From positions 1 to 50,778 of the forward strand of contig JAFGOU010000592.1 in assembly GCA_016926315.1 (NCBI GenBank): a DNA stretch of 50,778 bases, written 5' to 3'. Of this stretch, positions 33,195 to 43,600 are shown piece after piece; the stretch's first letter is position 1; each line of letters begins with the position of its first letter. The notes below the pieces were generated by a model that worked only from the letters and a program-made list of their open reading frames with translations, was not told where the DNA came from and ran no database searches. A program made the position numbers and the translations under genes. Origin of the DNA: Chitinispirillaceae bacterium (GTDB lineage Bacteria; Fibrobacterota; Chitinivibrionia; Chitinivibrionales; Chitinispirillaceae).

Positions 33195-35264
33195 TCAGGT
33201 CCGGGGTTTGATACCGTGCAGAGCGCGCTGGAGAGTTATGTCCAGGGCGTTTTTATCGTACGGCTTTGTGAACCAGTGGTAAATATTGAGGGTTTCAATA
33301 CTCTTTGCTATGGGCGGATAGCCTGAGACCACTATCACGATAAGGTCGTTCCTTATCTCCCGCAGTTTTTTTATAAGCTCCTGCGGGTCTTCGCTTCCGA
33401 GTCTCCAGTCGGTAATGATGATACGGCACTTCTCCCGGTTCGCCTTGAGTGCTTCGATCGCTTCGCTGCCAATTGACGCCTCGATGATCGAGTAGTCGAA
33501 TTCCTTAAGGAAAAATTTCATGATGTTCCTGATCTTCGGGTCGTCTTCAAGCATGATGATCATCGTGCTGACGCGGTTGAGCATGAGAGATTTCGTGTCC
33601 GCCTCGGATTCGCCTTTGACGACCAGGGGCATTTCGATGCGGAAGGTCGTCCCGTTCGGGCTGGTCTGCTCCACGAACACGCGGCCGTGGTGCAGGGAGA
33701 CGATGCGGTGGACGAGAGCAAGGCCAAGCCCGGTTCCCTTTCCAGGTTTTTTTGTCGTAAAAAACGGATCGAAAATCTTCTCGGTGAGGTCGGGAGAGAT
33801 GCCGGTCCCCGTGTCCTTGACACGGATTACCGCAGTATCGCTGCCGGCGCGGCTTTTGGCCGAGCAGTTGACCGTAATGGTGCCGCCGTCCGGCATCGCG
33901 TCCCTTGCGTTATTGAAAAGGTTTTGAAACACCCGCTTAAGGTGGTCAGGGTCTCCGTGGATTTTCAGGGACTCTTCTGGAAGTACAAGCTGAAGCCGGT
34001 ACGCATCGCCGAACTGCTTCTGGCACTGGGTGATGATGGGAGAGAAAAAGCTCTTGAGCTCTATGTGCCGGTAATCAAGGAGTTTTTTCCTTCCCAGAGC
34101 AAGGAGCTCGGAGATGAGGAATCGGGCGTCGGCGGCCGTTTCATTGATCAGCTCCATCCGTTTTTTTGTTTCCGGCTCAGCGGTTTCCTTCATGGCAATG
34201 GCGGATATGTCGGTGATCGTCTGGAGCGTATTGTTGAAATCGTGCGCCATGCCGCTCGCCAGGGATCCGATGGATTCCATCTTCTGGTGCTGGTAGAGAC
34301 GGTTGGCCATCTCCTCGCGCTGAGCTACCGCCAGTTCGCGGTCAGTCACGTCGGCCATGAGGCCGTCGTACGTTTCCGAGCCGGAACTGCGCGACGTCTT
34401 CTGTACCGTGCAGTCGACGAATTTGATTTTGCCGTTTTTATCGCGGATTTCAAGCTGGTTTTTTACCCCGCTTTTTTCAAGTTTGAACGATTCCGGCTTG
34501 TTGATGAAGGAACGGATGTTCATGCCGACGATCTTATCCGGCGGGAGCCCCATCAGTTCTTTGCATCCCTTGTTCGACCAGACGAAGTTCCCTTCCGAGT
34601 CCATGGTGAAGACCATCTCGGGGAGACGGTCCGCAAGCGTATCGTAGCGCATCTCCGACGACAGGGCTTTCCGCACGGTCTGATAGTTGTTCCGTGAGAC
34701 CATCGAACTGAGCCATGAGGCGAACAGCAGCAGTCCTGTTCTCATGCAGAAATCGAACAACGGGGGATACGATTCAGGATGCATGGAAAACTCCGTGACG
34801 GCAAAAGCCGTATATCCCGCCACCGAGGCAACGCCGCCGAAGATCGAAAGGCTGCTGCGGTAATGAAACGCGGTAAAGGCTATCGCTATGAAATAGGCGC
34901 AGAAGATAATCCCCGGCAGCTGGTCCGCGGCCGGGGAGGGGGAGAGCGTTGAAAACAGAATCGCGGTGATGACGGCAACATCGCAGAACGTCAGCAGAAA
35001 AACATACTGCTTGGCAACACGTCTTTTGTTCTTTGTCAAAAAAAGGTAGAAAGTGCTGTAGCCGGCTATAATGATGACCGCTAACGACAAAAGGGTGGCC
35101 GAGAGGGAACTCAGCTTGCCGAGGAGCCATGCCGGTATATAAATGACCGACACGACGGCGGCACACCAGAGCCGTATCCATGAGAGCCACCGTTCAGACT
35201 TAGTCTCCGCGACAAGAATGGTCTGCGTTTTCCCCGGCAGATTCTGTATCAGGTCTGTTGCCAT
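33195..35264 (-). CDS. Membrane-bound hybrid histidine kinase (6 TM-PAS-HisKA-HATPase-REC)
   Basis: This 689-residue protein has about six membrane helices in the first 190 residues, with no large periplasmic loop. A PAS domain follows (about 205-310), then the H-box [12 protein letters not shown] (phospho-His about 341). Next come the N-box [17 protein letters not shown]-boxes KDTGTGISP and [11 protein letters not shown], and a C-terminal receiver (LEDDPKIRN, phospho-Asp in IIITDWRLG, Lys in TKPYD). It resembles the soluble kinase at 6570-8966 in H-box and receiver layout. The ligand is unknown. GGAGAC precedes the ATG. Confidence 0.9.
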   Translation of the reverse strand: MATDLIQNLPGKTQTILVAETKSERWLSWIRLWCAAVVSVIYIPAWLLGKLSSLSATLLSLAVIIIAGYSTFYLFLTKNKRRVAKQYVFLLTFCDVAVITAILFSTLSPSPAADQLPGIIFCAYFIAIAFTAFHYRSSLSIFGGVASVAGYTAFAVTEFSMHPESYPPLFDFCMRTGLLLFASWLSSMVSRNNYQTVRKALSSEMRYDTLADRLPEMVFTMDSEGNFVWSNKGCKELMGLPPDKIVGMNIRSFINKPESFKLEKSGVKNQLEIRDKNGKIKFVDCTVQKTSRSSGSETYDGLMADVTDRELAVAQREEMANRLYQHQKMESIGSLASGMAHDFNNTLQTITDISAIAMKETAEPETKKRMELINETAADARFLISELLALGRKKLLDYRHIELKSFFSPIITQCQKQFGDAYRLQLVLPEESLKIHGDPDHLKRVFQNLFNNARDAMPDGGTITVNCSAKSRAGSDTAVIRVKDTGTGISPDLTEKIFDPFFTTKKPGKGTGLGLALVHRIVSLHHGRVFVEQTSPNGTTFRIEMPLVVKGESEADTKSLMLNRVSTMIIMLEDDPKIRNIMKFFLKEFDYSIIEASIGSEAIEALKANREKCRIIITDWRLGSEDPQELIKKLREIRNDLIVIVVSGYPPIAKSIETLNIYHWFTKPYDKNALDITLQRALHGIKPRT

Positions 35265-35381
35265 GGGCGTCTCCGGCCGCCAGTATTCAAGAATAAATCA
35301 TACATTAAATGCGGGAAAAATGTCAACCCTCCGCGTGGATTAAAATAGGTTACGACCACGCATAATTCCATTTAATTTCAA

Positions 35382-36290
35382 TCAGTTCTGACAAGGCGGC
35401 AGATCCCAGCGATATCCGTTGCTTTGGGCGATTACGGCGCCTTCAAGCGAGGTGAGCTTTATCATGGCTCCCGTCTGGCTGAGCCACAGCAGAACCGAAG
35501 GTGAAGGGTGGCCGTACGGGTTTGCGGAGCCGCATGAGATAACGGCGACCATCGGCCGGACATGTCCGTAAAACACCGGATCGAGAGAACCGGCGCTTCC
35601 ATGGTGAGGGATGACCATGATCCCGGAGGAGAGGCCGATTCCTTCGTTCAGGGAGAGCCGACGCATCGCGCAGGTGTCGATGTCGGAGGTGATCAGCGCC
35701 CGTGTCAGGCCGTTGGAAACCAAAAAGACCGCGCTGAAGCGGTTTTTAAGCGAATCGACGGCGAAAAGCGAGTCGCCGGATGTGTCGGGCGGCCAGAGGC
35801 AGCGTAGTTCTATATTGTCAAGCAATGCGGGCATATCACCCGCGGAAACAGGTAAAAAACGGATCCTTTCGCGCCACCGCGGCATCATGTTTCTTATGAA
35901 AGACGTATCGATGAAGGGGGTCACGATCAAAAGCCCTGTCCATGCGAAGCCGCTGTCAAGCAGCGTCAGGCCTCCATAGTGGTCAAGGTGTCCGTGCGAC
36001 AGCGCTATCGCCCTGACCGGCGGCGTGCCGAGCGCGCAGAGCTGTTTTTTCCAGAGTTCGTATCCTTCGGGCGGTCCCATGTCGAACAGTACGGAGCTGC
36101 CGTTTGAAACAACCGCCTGCGCCAATCCTTCTCCTACGTCAAAGACCGCAAAGGTAACGGTATCGTCCGTTGGCAGGTCCTGCCGCCAGGGGTCGCACAT
36201 CATGATGGCAACACAGACGCACGCGGCCAGCGGCGACGCGGTAAAAGCAGACCTTTTGTTACAGATAAAACGACATTTTCCCGCGCACAC
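35382..36290 (-). CDS. Secreted ComEC-like metallo-beta-lactamase-fold protein
   Basis: This 302-residue protein has a hydrophobic N-terminus (about 15-32), then a complete MBL domain with TFAVFDVGEGLAQAVV, the metal motif LSHGHLDHYGG, SDIDTCAMRRL, MVIPHHGSAGS and GSANPYGHPSPSV. These segments match the C-terminal domain of the competence protein ComEC/Rec2, but the channel part is absent. The start is GTG with GGGAG upstream, and it overlaps the end of the upstream beta-barrel gene by 32 bp. It is predicted to act outside the cytoplasm, possibly as a nuclease or phosphodiesterase. Metal ligands seem intact. Confidence 0.8.
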   Translation of the reverse strand: MCAGKCRFICNKRSAFTASPLAACVCVAIMMCDPWRQDLPTDDTVTFAVFDVGEGLAQAVVSNGSSVLFDMGPPEGYELWKKQLCALGTPPVRAIALSHGHLDHYGGLTLLDSGFAWTGLLIVTPFIDTSFIRNMMPRWRERIRFLPVSAGDMPALLDNIELRCLWPPDTSGDSLFAVDSLKNRFSAVFLVSNGLTRALITSDIDTCAMRRLSLNEGIGLSSGIMVIPHHGSAGSLDPVFYGHVRPMVAVISCGSANPYGHPSPSVLLWLSQTGAMIKLTSLEGAVIAQSNGYRWDLPPCQN

Positions 36291-37926
36291 GGATCGTCTC
36301 CCACGATGAGAAAGGAAGTTCCTGTTCGATGGTCATGTCCGAAAACGTCTTGCGGCAGAGCAGCAGCCGCTGTCTGATGCCGGCGGTCTTTTCACATGTC
36401 CCGGTACTGCTGATGTATGCCATGAATGAAGGGGCGAGTTCCAGTGCCGTGTTTACTGTCACCGGGGCATAGATGCGAACGCGGCTGCTCCGGTAATCCT
36501 GTTGTGAGGTGCGACTGGCAGTGAGTACGATGCGGGTCCATGGCGTCACCGGCAGAAAGCACTCCGCGGACGCCTGCTGACGGAAAACACTCCCGGTATC
36601 GTGGAACAGGGGCGACCAGGAGTACCAGACGCGGTACGTGCACCAGGCCCTACCTGAAAGTTCCGCACTGGAAAAAAGGTAACGCAGCGTCCCGTTGTTT
36701 AAAAGTAAGTTCAGGCGGGGCGCGAATGAGAGAAAACGGTTGAGTTTTTTCCGGAACAGCAGTTCGCTGCCCATGAGATACCCGGAAACGCTGTCGGTTT
36801 TTGCCTGCGTACGCATGAGCCTGACCGTTTCGCTCCGCGGAGCGGCATAGTGCGCCGGCACGCCGGTGAACGTCCCTTTGAACGAAGAGTTCGCTGTGCC
36901 GTGTGACACGGAAGCCTGCCACGGTATCGCTTCGAAATCGTCAAAATTGACGCTGCCCTGTAATTCGCATTTCCATTTGGGAGCAGGGGAAAAGGCAATC
37001 CCGGTGTGAAGAAAACCGAAATCCTTGGCAGGATTGCCGTCGTCGGTTGTACGAAGATAGGATACGCCGCCGAAACCGGTGAACCTGCCTGACAGGACGG
37101 CGCTGCAGCTTAACTGCCCGATCCGTTCGGAACGGCCTGCGTGGAAAAAAACTTCCGTTTCGGAAAAGGCGGATTTCCCGTTTTCATGCGGCAGGGAGCG
37201 AGAGACCGCTGCGCCGTTCCATGTCCGGGCAGTGCCGTAGAACCAGGTGGAGGAAACCGCGGTGTCCGTGCCGCCGCCGGCCCGCGGGAAATAGCCGGAA
37301 ACAAACGGTGCCTTGCGCTTCGGGCTGAAGTTCCCGCACGCGAAACGCACGCCCGGTAAGGGCGCGGCCGAAACGGAGCGCCGGAACCAGCGGCCATACG
37401 CATCGGTAAAGTCCACTCTGCCGGATGCCGCTGCGCGTGCCGGATCGCCGATGGAGAACAGGGCGTACTGCCGCCCCGAGTCGGCTGCGCCCCGCCTTGA
37501 AAAATAGAACCCCGTCTGGCCGGGAAAAGGGACCGCCGGTCCATTGTCAAACGAAAGAATCGGTCTGAAAGGGGCGAGATCGGGAAAATCAACAAAGATC
37601 CTTTCGACTGCGCCGTTGTCCCAGGGGAGATACCGGGAAAGTCCGTCGGGTTCGGCCGGCAGGTCTGACGGCAGTTCCGGGAACAGGTCCTGCAGGATGC
37701 GAAGGTCTCCTTGAGAAACGCGCAGCGGCATGGCGTAGTACTGCTCGATCTTGCGCCAGACTGAAGAGTCGAGAATCCCCTCCTCGAGCATGCGGAGAGC
37801 CTCGTTTTCGTCGGCCGGCAGAACAGACAGCTCGAGTTCGCTCGACGCTGCTGAATCGGTAAACAGCGGGAAGACGAGCCAGAGAAAGGCGCAGAAGCCA
37901 AGCTTATGGATAGGGGTGCGTGTCAC
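36259..37926 (-). CDS. Predicted outer-membrane beta-barrel with degenerate HhH-like N-terminus
   Basis: The signal peptide KLGFCAFLWLVFPLFTDSAASS follows a possible GTG start at 37926; an in-frame ATG at 38094 would add a 56-residue unlike stretch. The N-terminal part, with EQYYAMPLRVSQGDLRILQD and a paired later helix, resembles the helix-hairpin-helix domains of Bacteroidota proteins that combine ComEA-like HhH with a beta-barrel. The rest is beta-rich, with many short aromatic strands, and ends in RVRGKMSFYL, a typical barrel C-terminus. Function is unknown. It overlaps the downstream ComEC-like gene and is divergent from a DUF1207-like gene. Confidence 0.65.
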   Translation of the reverse strand: MTRTPIHKLGFCAFLWLVFPLFTDSAASSELELSVLPADENEALRMLEEGILDSSVWRKIEQYYAMPLRVSQGDLRILQDLFPELPSDLPAEPDGLSRYLPWDNGAVERIFVDFPDLAPFRPILSFDNGPAVPFPGQTGFYFSRRGAADSGRQYALFSIGDPARAAASGRVDFTDAYGRWFRRSVSAAPLPGVRFACGNFSPKRKAPFVSGYFPRAGGGTDTAVSSTWFYGTARTWNGAAVSRSLPHENGKSAFSETEVFFHAGRSERIGQLSCSAVLSGRFTGFGGVSYLRTTDDGNPAKDFGFLHTGIAFSPAPKWKCELQGSVNFDDFEAIPWQASVSHGTANSSFKGTFTGVPAHYAAPRSETVRLMRTQAKTDSVSGYLMGSELLFRKKLNRFLSFAPRLNLLLNNGTLRYLFSSAELSGRAWCTYRVWYSWSPLFHDTGSVFRQQASAECFLPVTPWTRIVLTASRTSQQDYRSSRVRIYAPVTVNTALELAPSFMAYISSTGTCEKTAGIRQRLLLCRKTFSDMTIEQELPFSSWETIRVRGKMSFYL

Positions 37927-37981
37927 AGGGTATTTTAAACTTTCAAAAAGGCAGACAATATACAACCTTGTTTTTTTTAAG

Positions 37982-38782
37982 ATGAAAAAAATATTTTTTA
38001 CTTTTTTATGCCTTGTTGTTTCCGGCAATCCCTCTTCTGCCGGGAGCATTGAATTGTTACCGGAGCGGGTTCCGTTTTTCAGCGCGACGGCCATGGAATT
38101 CTGTCACTACGTATTTACCGGTGCCGAAAACGGCAGCCTGGTAAACCACGGAAACCTCGGTGTAGAATTCCCTGCCGCCGGATTTTCCTTAAAAGAAAGC
38201 ACGAACTGCCTGGCGGGCTTCGCCGCCGCCGTGCACCTGGTGATGTTCCCTGACGACATGAAGTTTCCCGTTGACAATTTTTACGCCACGCTCGCGTTGT
38301 ACGCGGAGTGCTTCAGGTCTGAAAAAATCTCCTGCCGTTTTTATCCTGTCTATCACGTATCAGGCCATCTCGGCGACGGTGCGGAAAACGATTCCGCCCT
38401 GGTGCATGCCCGGGCCGTTTCAAGCGAGATGTCCCTGTTGGAGGTCTCGTTGTCGCCGCTGCGGTCCGTGTCTTTTTCGGCAGGTTACGGCTATTATTAC
38501 CACGTCTGCGCCCAGCAGGGGCTGACTGACCGGTTCGACCTTGCGGTGCGTTGTCAGCCTGCCCGGGGAAAAGGGTTGAAGCCTTTTTTGACCATAGCGG
38601 GCCGGTTTATCAATCTTAACGCCTGGCGGGCGGGCGTGGACGCGGAGGCTGGCGCGGAGTTCGTCTGCGCACAAGGCCGTGGAGTCGGCGTCTCCTTAAG
38701 GTATTTCAACCGGATGCATCCGGGTTACTACTTCGAGCAAAGGGAGAAGAGCGCCGGGGTAAAAATCTTTTTTTTATTATGA
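37982..38782 (+). CDS. DUF1207-like outer-membrane protein
   Basis: This 266-residue protein has the signal peptide MKKIFFTFLCLVVSG. DUF1207 proteins show repeated beta strands and a conserved H-x-S-x-HLGD motif; here it reads YHVSGHLGDG. The C-terminus YFEQREKSAGVKIFFLL ends in hydrophobic residues as in barrels. The domain has no known function. It starts 55 bp from the divergent beta-barrel gene, so both may share a regulatory region. Confidence 0.65.
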   Translation: MKKIFFTFLCLVVSGNPSSAGSIELLPERVPFFSATAMEFCHYVFTGAENGSLVNHGNLGVEFPAAGFSLKESTNCLAGFAAAVHLVMFPDDMKFPVDNFYATLALYAECFRSEKISCRFYPVYHVSGHLGDGAENDSALVHARAVSSEMSLLEVSLSPLRSVSFSAGYGYYYHVCAQQGLTDRFDLAVRCQPARGKGLKPFLTIAGRFINLNAWRAGVDAEAGAEFVCAQGRGVGVSLRYFNRMHPGYYFEQREKSAGVKIFFLL

Positions 38783-39005
38783 ACTATGGGCGATTTTGAC
38801 ATTCGCTCATCGAACCCTCGCTTCGTGGCCCTGGTGGCGTACCTATGGTGCGTACGCTTCTGTTTACCGTTAAAAAAAACGTTAATCCGCCGGTGCGATG
38901 CATTATATTTTCATTTCAATTATTTAGCCGGTTGGTGAACGAATCAAATCGGCATATATTTCCATTAATTATAATTATCATCAACATTCAAGAAAGGACT
39001 TTCGT

Positions 39006-40514
39006 ATGGTGTCGGAACTTTCAAAGAAGGAAATCTGGTTTGTCACGGGCAGTCAGCACCTCTACGGCCCGGCAGTGCTGAAGCAGGTCGCCGAGGACTC
39101 GAAGACGATCGTCGCGGCACTCGGGAAATCGAAGGAAATCCCTGTTTCCGTCGTTTTCAAGCCGGTCATGAAGGTGCCTGACGAGATTACCGGTCTCTGC
39201 GTAAACGCAAGCGCTTCGGCAAACTGCATCGGCATCATCACCTGGTGCCATACTTTTTCCCCGTCGAAGATGTGGATCAACGGGCTCAAGATCCTCCAGA
39301 AGCCGGTCCTCCACCTGCACACGCAGTTCAACCGCGACCTGCCGTGGGGACAGATCGACATGGATTTCATGAACCTGAACCAGTCGGCGCACGGCGACCG
39401 CGAGCACGGATTCATCATGACCAGGATGCGCATAGACCGCAAGGTCGTGGTAGGACACTGGCAGGACGAGGAGGTCCAGAAGCGCATCGGCGTATGGACC
39501 CGCGCCGCCGCCGCGTGGGACGACATGCAGAATATGAAGGTCGCCCGTTTCGGCGACAACATGCGCGAAGTCGCCGTCACCGAAGGCGACAAGGTCGAGG
39601 CACAGATTAAGCTCGGTCTTTCGGTAAACAGCTACGGCGTGGGCGACATCGTGAAGGTCATCAACAAGGTCACTGACGCCGAGATCGACAAGGTCGTCAA
39701 GGAGTATGATGCCATATACCAGATCGACGCTGCAGGCAGGAAAGGCGGCGCGCTCCATAACAATGTCCGCTACCAGGCACGCATCGAGATCGGTATCAGG
39801 TCTTTCCTGCGGAAGGGCGGTTTCAAGGCTTTTACGACTACCTTTGAAGACCTGCACGGGCTTGAACAGCTTCCGGGCCTTGCCTCGCAGCGGCTCATGG
39901 CTTCGGGCTATGGTTTCGGCGCTGAAGGAGACTGGAAGCACGCATCTATGGTAAGGGCGCTTAAGGTAATGGGTGAAGGGCTCAAGGGCGGCTGTTCGTT
40001 CATGGAGGATTACACGTACCACCTCAACCCGAAGGGCATGAAAGTGCTCGGCGCGCACATGCTTGAGATCTGTCCGACCATCGGCGACGGCAAATCGAAG
40101 CTTGAGGTGCACCCGCTCGGCATCGGCGGCAAGGACGACCCGGCGCGTCTTGTCTTCAATGTACCAACCGGCCCGGCAATCAACGTGAGCCTTATCGACA
40201 TGGGCAACCGTTTCCGCATGATCGTGAATGCGGTCGATTGCGTCGCTCCCGAAGCGCCGCTTCCCAAACTGCCGGTCGCACGCGCTCTCTGGGTGCCGCA
40301 GCCCGATCTCAAGGTGGGTGCGGCAGCGTGGATCTACGCCGGCGGCGCGCACCATACGGCGTTCAGCCAGGCCGTCACCGCTGAATATATCGAGGACTTC
40401 TGCGACATGGCCGGTATTGAGTATGTGTGCATCGACCGGAAGACCAACATTTCGGATTTCAGGAAAGAGCTCAAGTGGAACGAGATGTACTACATGCTCG
40501 CCAAGGGGCTCTGA
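39006..40514 (+). CDS. araA: L-arabinose isomerase
   Basis: AraA converts L-arabinose to L-ribulose using Mn. The 502-residue length is typical. Conserved segments are [12 protein letters not shown] at the N-terminus, [27 protein letters not shown], the metal region with [15 protein letters not shown], and HMLEICPTI and [15 protein letters not shown] later. AAAGGA lies 8 bases before the ATG. A 223-bp upstream region holds the repeat CGTTAA on either side of an A-run. A strong terminator follows. With araD-araB at 18945-21386 it completes the arabinose pathway, but no transporter or regulator is in the window. Confidence 0.96.
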   Translation: MVSELSKKEIWFVTGSQHLYGPAVLKQVAEDSKTIVAALGKSKEIPVSVVFKPVMKVPDEITGLCVNASASANCIGIITWCHTFSPSKMWINGLKILQKPVLHLHTQFNRDLPWGQIDMDFMNLNQSAHGDREHGFIMTRMRIDRKVVVGHWQDEEVQKRIGVWTRAAAAWDDMQNMKVARFGDNMREVAVTEGDKVEAQIKLGLSVNSYGVGDIVKVINKVTDAEIDKVVKEYDAIYQIDAAGRKGGALHNNVRYQARIEIGIRSFLRKGGFKAFTTTFEDLHGLEQLPGLASQRLMASGYGFGAEGDWKHASMVRALKVMGEGLKGGCSFMEDYTYHLNPKGMKVLGAHMLEICPTIGDGKSKLEVHPLGIGGKDDPARLVFNVPTGPAINVSLIDMGNRFRMIVNAVDCVAPEAPLPKLPVARALWVPQPDLKVGAAAWIYAGGAHHTAFSQAVTAEYIEDFCDMAGIEYVCIDRKTNISDFRKELKWNEMYYMLAKGL

Positions 40515-40544
40515 TCAGCATACGACACGTATTCCGAACAGATG

Positions 40545-40580
40545 ACGCCTGCCGGTTTTAAACCGGCAGGCGTTTTTTTT
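40545..40580 (+). terminator. Intrinsic terminator after araA
   Basis: The two arms ACGCCTGCCGGTTT and AAACCGGCAGGCGT form a perfect stem around a one-base centre, followed directly by an uninterrupted T run. It is among the clearest terminators in the window. Confidence 0.93.
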
Positions 40581-40658
40581 CGCGCGAATAGTTATTTTAA
40601 GGCTCTGCATTTTATAACGTACCATGCACATGCGGCCGGATAAGGAAATAATTCTGAT

Positions 40659-43600
40659 ATGCCTGGCGTAAAACGGGTGTTCGTCGAGAAAAAAGAGGGA
40701 CTTGACATAGCCGCGAAGGGCCTTTGGGAGGACCTGCGCGATAATCTCTGTATTAAGGGCATCACCGGCGTGCGGCTGGTCAACCGCTACGATATTGAGG
40801 GCATTACCGACCGGGAATATGCGTCCGCGCGTGACATCGTCTTTGCGGAACCGCCGGTAGACCATGTTTACGACGAAGAGCTTCCGGTCAGGGCTGACGA
40901 AAGGCTTTTTGCCGTAGAGTACCTGCCCGGGCAGTACGACCAGCGTGCCGATTCCGCAGCCCAGTGCATACAGATTATTACACAGGGGAACAGGCCGGCG
41001 GTCGCCTCGGCGCAGGTCGTCCTAGTGAAGGGAGCCATAAACGACGCCGATTTTCTTGCCTTAAAAAAATACTGCATCAACCCTGTCGATTCGCGCGAGG
41101 CGTCGATTGAAAAGCCGGCAACGCTCTCGTTGAAACTCGAAACGCCATCGGACGTACCGGTGATCGAGGGCTTTCGCCATAAAAAGAAGAGCGGCCTGGA
41201 ACGCCTGCGCTTCGACCTCGGCCTTGCCATGCGGCACGAGGACCTGGCGTTCTGTCAGGAGTATTTCAGGGACACCGAGAAACGCGATCCGACGCTTACC
41301 GAAATACGGATGCTGGATACCTACTGGTCCGACCACTGCCGCCACACCACTTTTCTCTCTGAAATCAGCGGGGTGAAAATAGCGCCGTCGGTCTATACGA
41401 AACCGGTCGTTTCCGCATATGATGCCTACCGTGCATCCCGGAAATATGTATACAGAGGAAAGAAGCCGAAAACGATGTGTCTTATGGACATCGCGACCAT
41501 CGGCATGAAGGAGCTCGGGATGAAGGGGCTGCTCGACGACCTTGACACATCAGACGAGATCAACGCGTGCAGCATCGTGGTAAAGGCACTGATTGACGGA
41601 AAAGAGGAGCCGTGGCTCGTCATGTTCAAGAACGAGACCCACAACCACCCGACCGAGATCGAGCCGTTCGGCGGTGCCGCGACCTGCCTCGGGGGCGCGA
41701 TACGCGATCCGCTGTCGGGGCGTTCCTACGTGTACCATGCCATGCGCGTGACCGGTTCCGGCGACCCGCGGAAAAAAGCGGAGGAGACCCCGGCCGGCAA
41801 GCTGCCCCAGCGGAAAATAACCACGCTCGCGGCGCAAGGGTACAGCTCGTACGGCAATCAGATAGGGCTCGCCACCGGCATGGTGTCGGAGGTATATGAC
41901 GAGGGGTTTGTCGCCAAGCGCATGGAGATCGGCGTCGTGATCGGGGCCGTTCCGGCGGCGAACGTGCGCCGCGAGGCGCCCGCGGCGGGGGACCTCGTCC
42001 TGCTCGTCGGCGGCCGCACCGGCCGCGACGGCTGCGGAGGAGCGACCGGTTCGTCAAAGGCGCACGACGAGGAATCGATCCTCACGTGCGGCGCGGAGGT
42101 GCAGAAGGGCAACGCCCCCACCGAACGGAAGATCCAGCGTCTCTTCCGTGACCCGGAAGTCACGCGCATGATAAAACGGTGCAACGACTTCGGCGCGGGA
42201 GGCGTTTCGGTCGCCATCGGAGAGCTTGCTGCCGGGCTAGATATAGAGCTTGACGCGGTGCCTAAGAAATACGAAGGCCTTGACGGTACGGAACTTGCTA
42301 TTTCGGAGTCGCAGGAGCGGATGGCCGTGGTGATAGGAGAGAAGGACCTCGGGCGCTTCGAAAAGGCCGTCGCGAATGAAAACCTGGAAATGGCAGTGGT
42401 GGCGCGCGTCACTGACGCGCGCCGCCTGCGCATGGCGTGGCGGGGGAAAACGATCGTCGATCTTTCGAGGGAATTTATCGACACGAACGGCGTCCGTCAG
42501 AAATCCTCGATCATGGTGGCTGCGCCAGACGCCTGCGGAAATTTTTTCCGGCGTCCGCTGCCGGAGGCGAGGAATAGAGGGGGAACGCTTAAAGAAAAAT
42601 GGCTCGCGCTCATGGAAGACCTCGACGTGTGCTGCCAGCGCGGGCTGGTCGAGCGTTTCGACAGCACCATCGGCGCCGCGTCAGTGCTTCTGCCGTTCGG
42701 CGGGAAATACCAGTCAACGCCGATTGAATGCATGGTGGCAAAGCTGCCGATTATCAAAGGAGAGACGATCACCGGCACGGCAATGAGCTGGGGTTATTTG
42801 CCCCGGCTGTCATTCTGGAGCCCTTTTCACGGCGCGCTTTACGCGGTCATAGACGCGGCCGCGAAAATCGTCGCGGCCGGCGGAAATCACCATACGATAC
42901 GGCTCACGCTGCAGGAGTATTTCGAAAAACTCGGAACCGACCGGAAAAAATGGGGCAAACCGTTTGCCGCGCTTCTCGGCGCTTTTACGGCGCAGAGGTC
43001 GCTGGGAATCGCGGCCATCGGAGGCAAGGACAGCATGTCGGGTTCCTTCAAGGATATCGCGGTGCCCCCCACGCTGGTGGCTTTTGCACTGACCGCTGTC
43101 GACGTGCGTAAAATAATCTCTCCTGAGTTCAAAGGCCCGGGCCGTTCCGTGGTACTGCTGCCGCTTCCGCGAGACAAGGCCGAGATGCCGGATTTTAAAA
43201 AACTCGACAAGATGTTTTCAGCGGTCCATCGCGCCATCGGCAAGGGCGCTGTCTCCGCGGCCCACAGCGTCCGCAGCGGCGGCATAGCCGAAGCGGTAGC
43301 GAAAATGAGCTTTGGAAACAGGATCGGTCTCACTCTGGATAAGTCATTTGACTTAAGGGGTCTTTTCTCGCCGGATATCGGTTCGCTCGTCGTTGAAATG
43401 AACGTCGGGAATCCGGGCATGCATTTCCGAGGCGTGGAGCATGTAACGCTCGGCAGGACCTCGCCTGAGTCCGTGATCAGGGCCGGGCATGAGACATTGA
43501 CAATTGAGGATCTTCAACGACGGTGGGAGATGCCCCTTGAAAAGGTGTTCCCGACTAAGGTGCCGCGTGCGTCGGTGAAATGCGAAAGTGCCGATTTTAC

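Noticed and set aside
39021..40355. A 444-residue open frame on the minus strand
   Set aside because: It lies entirely opposite araA, whose codon use leaves the antisense frame open; the product has no domain signature and no ribosome site.
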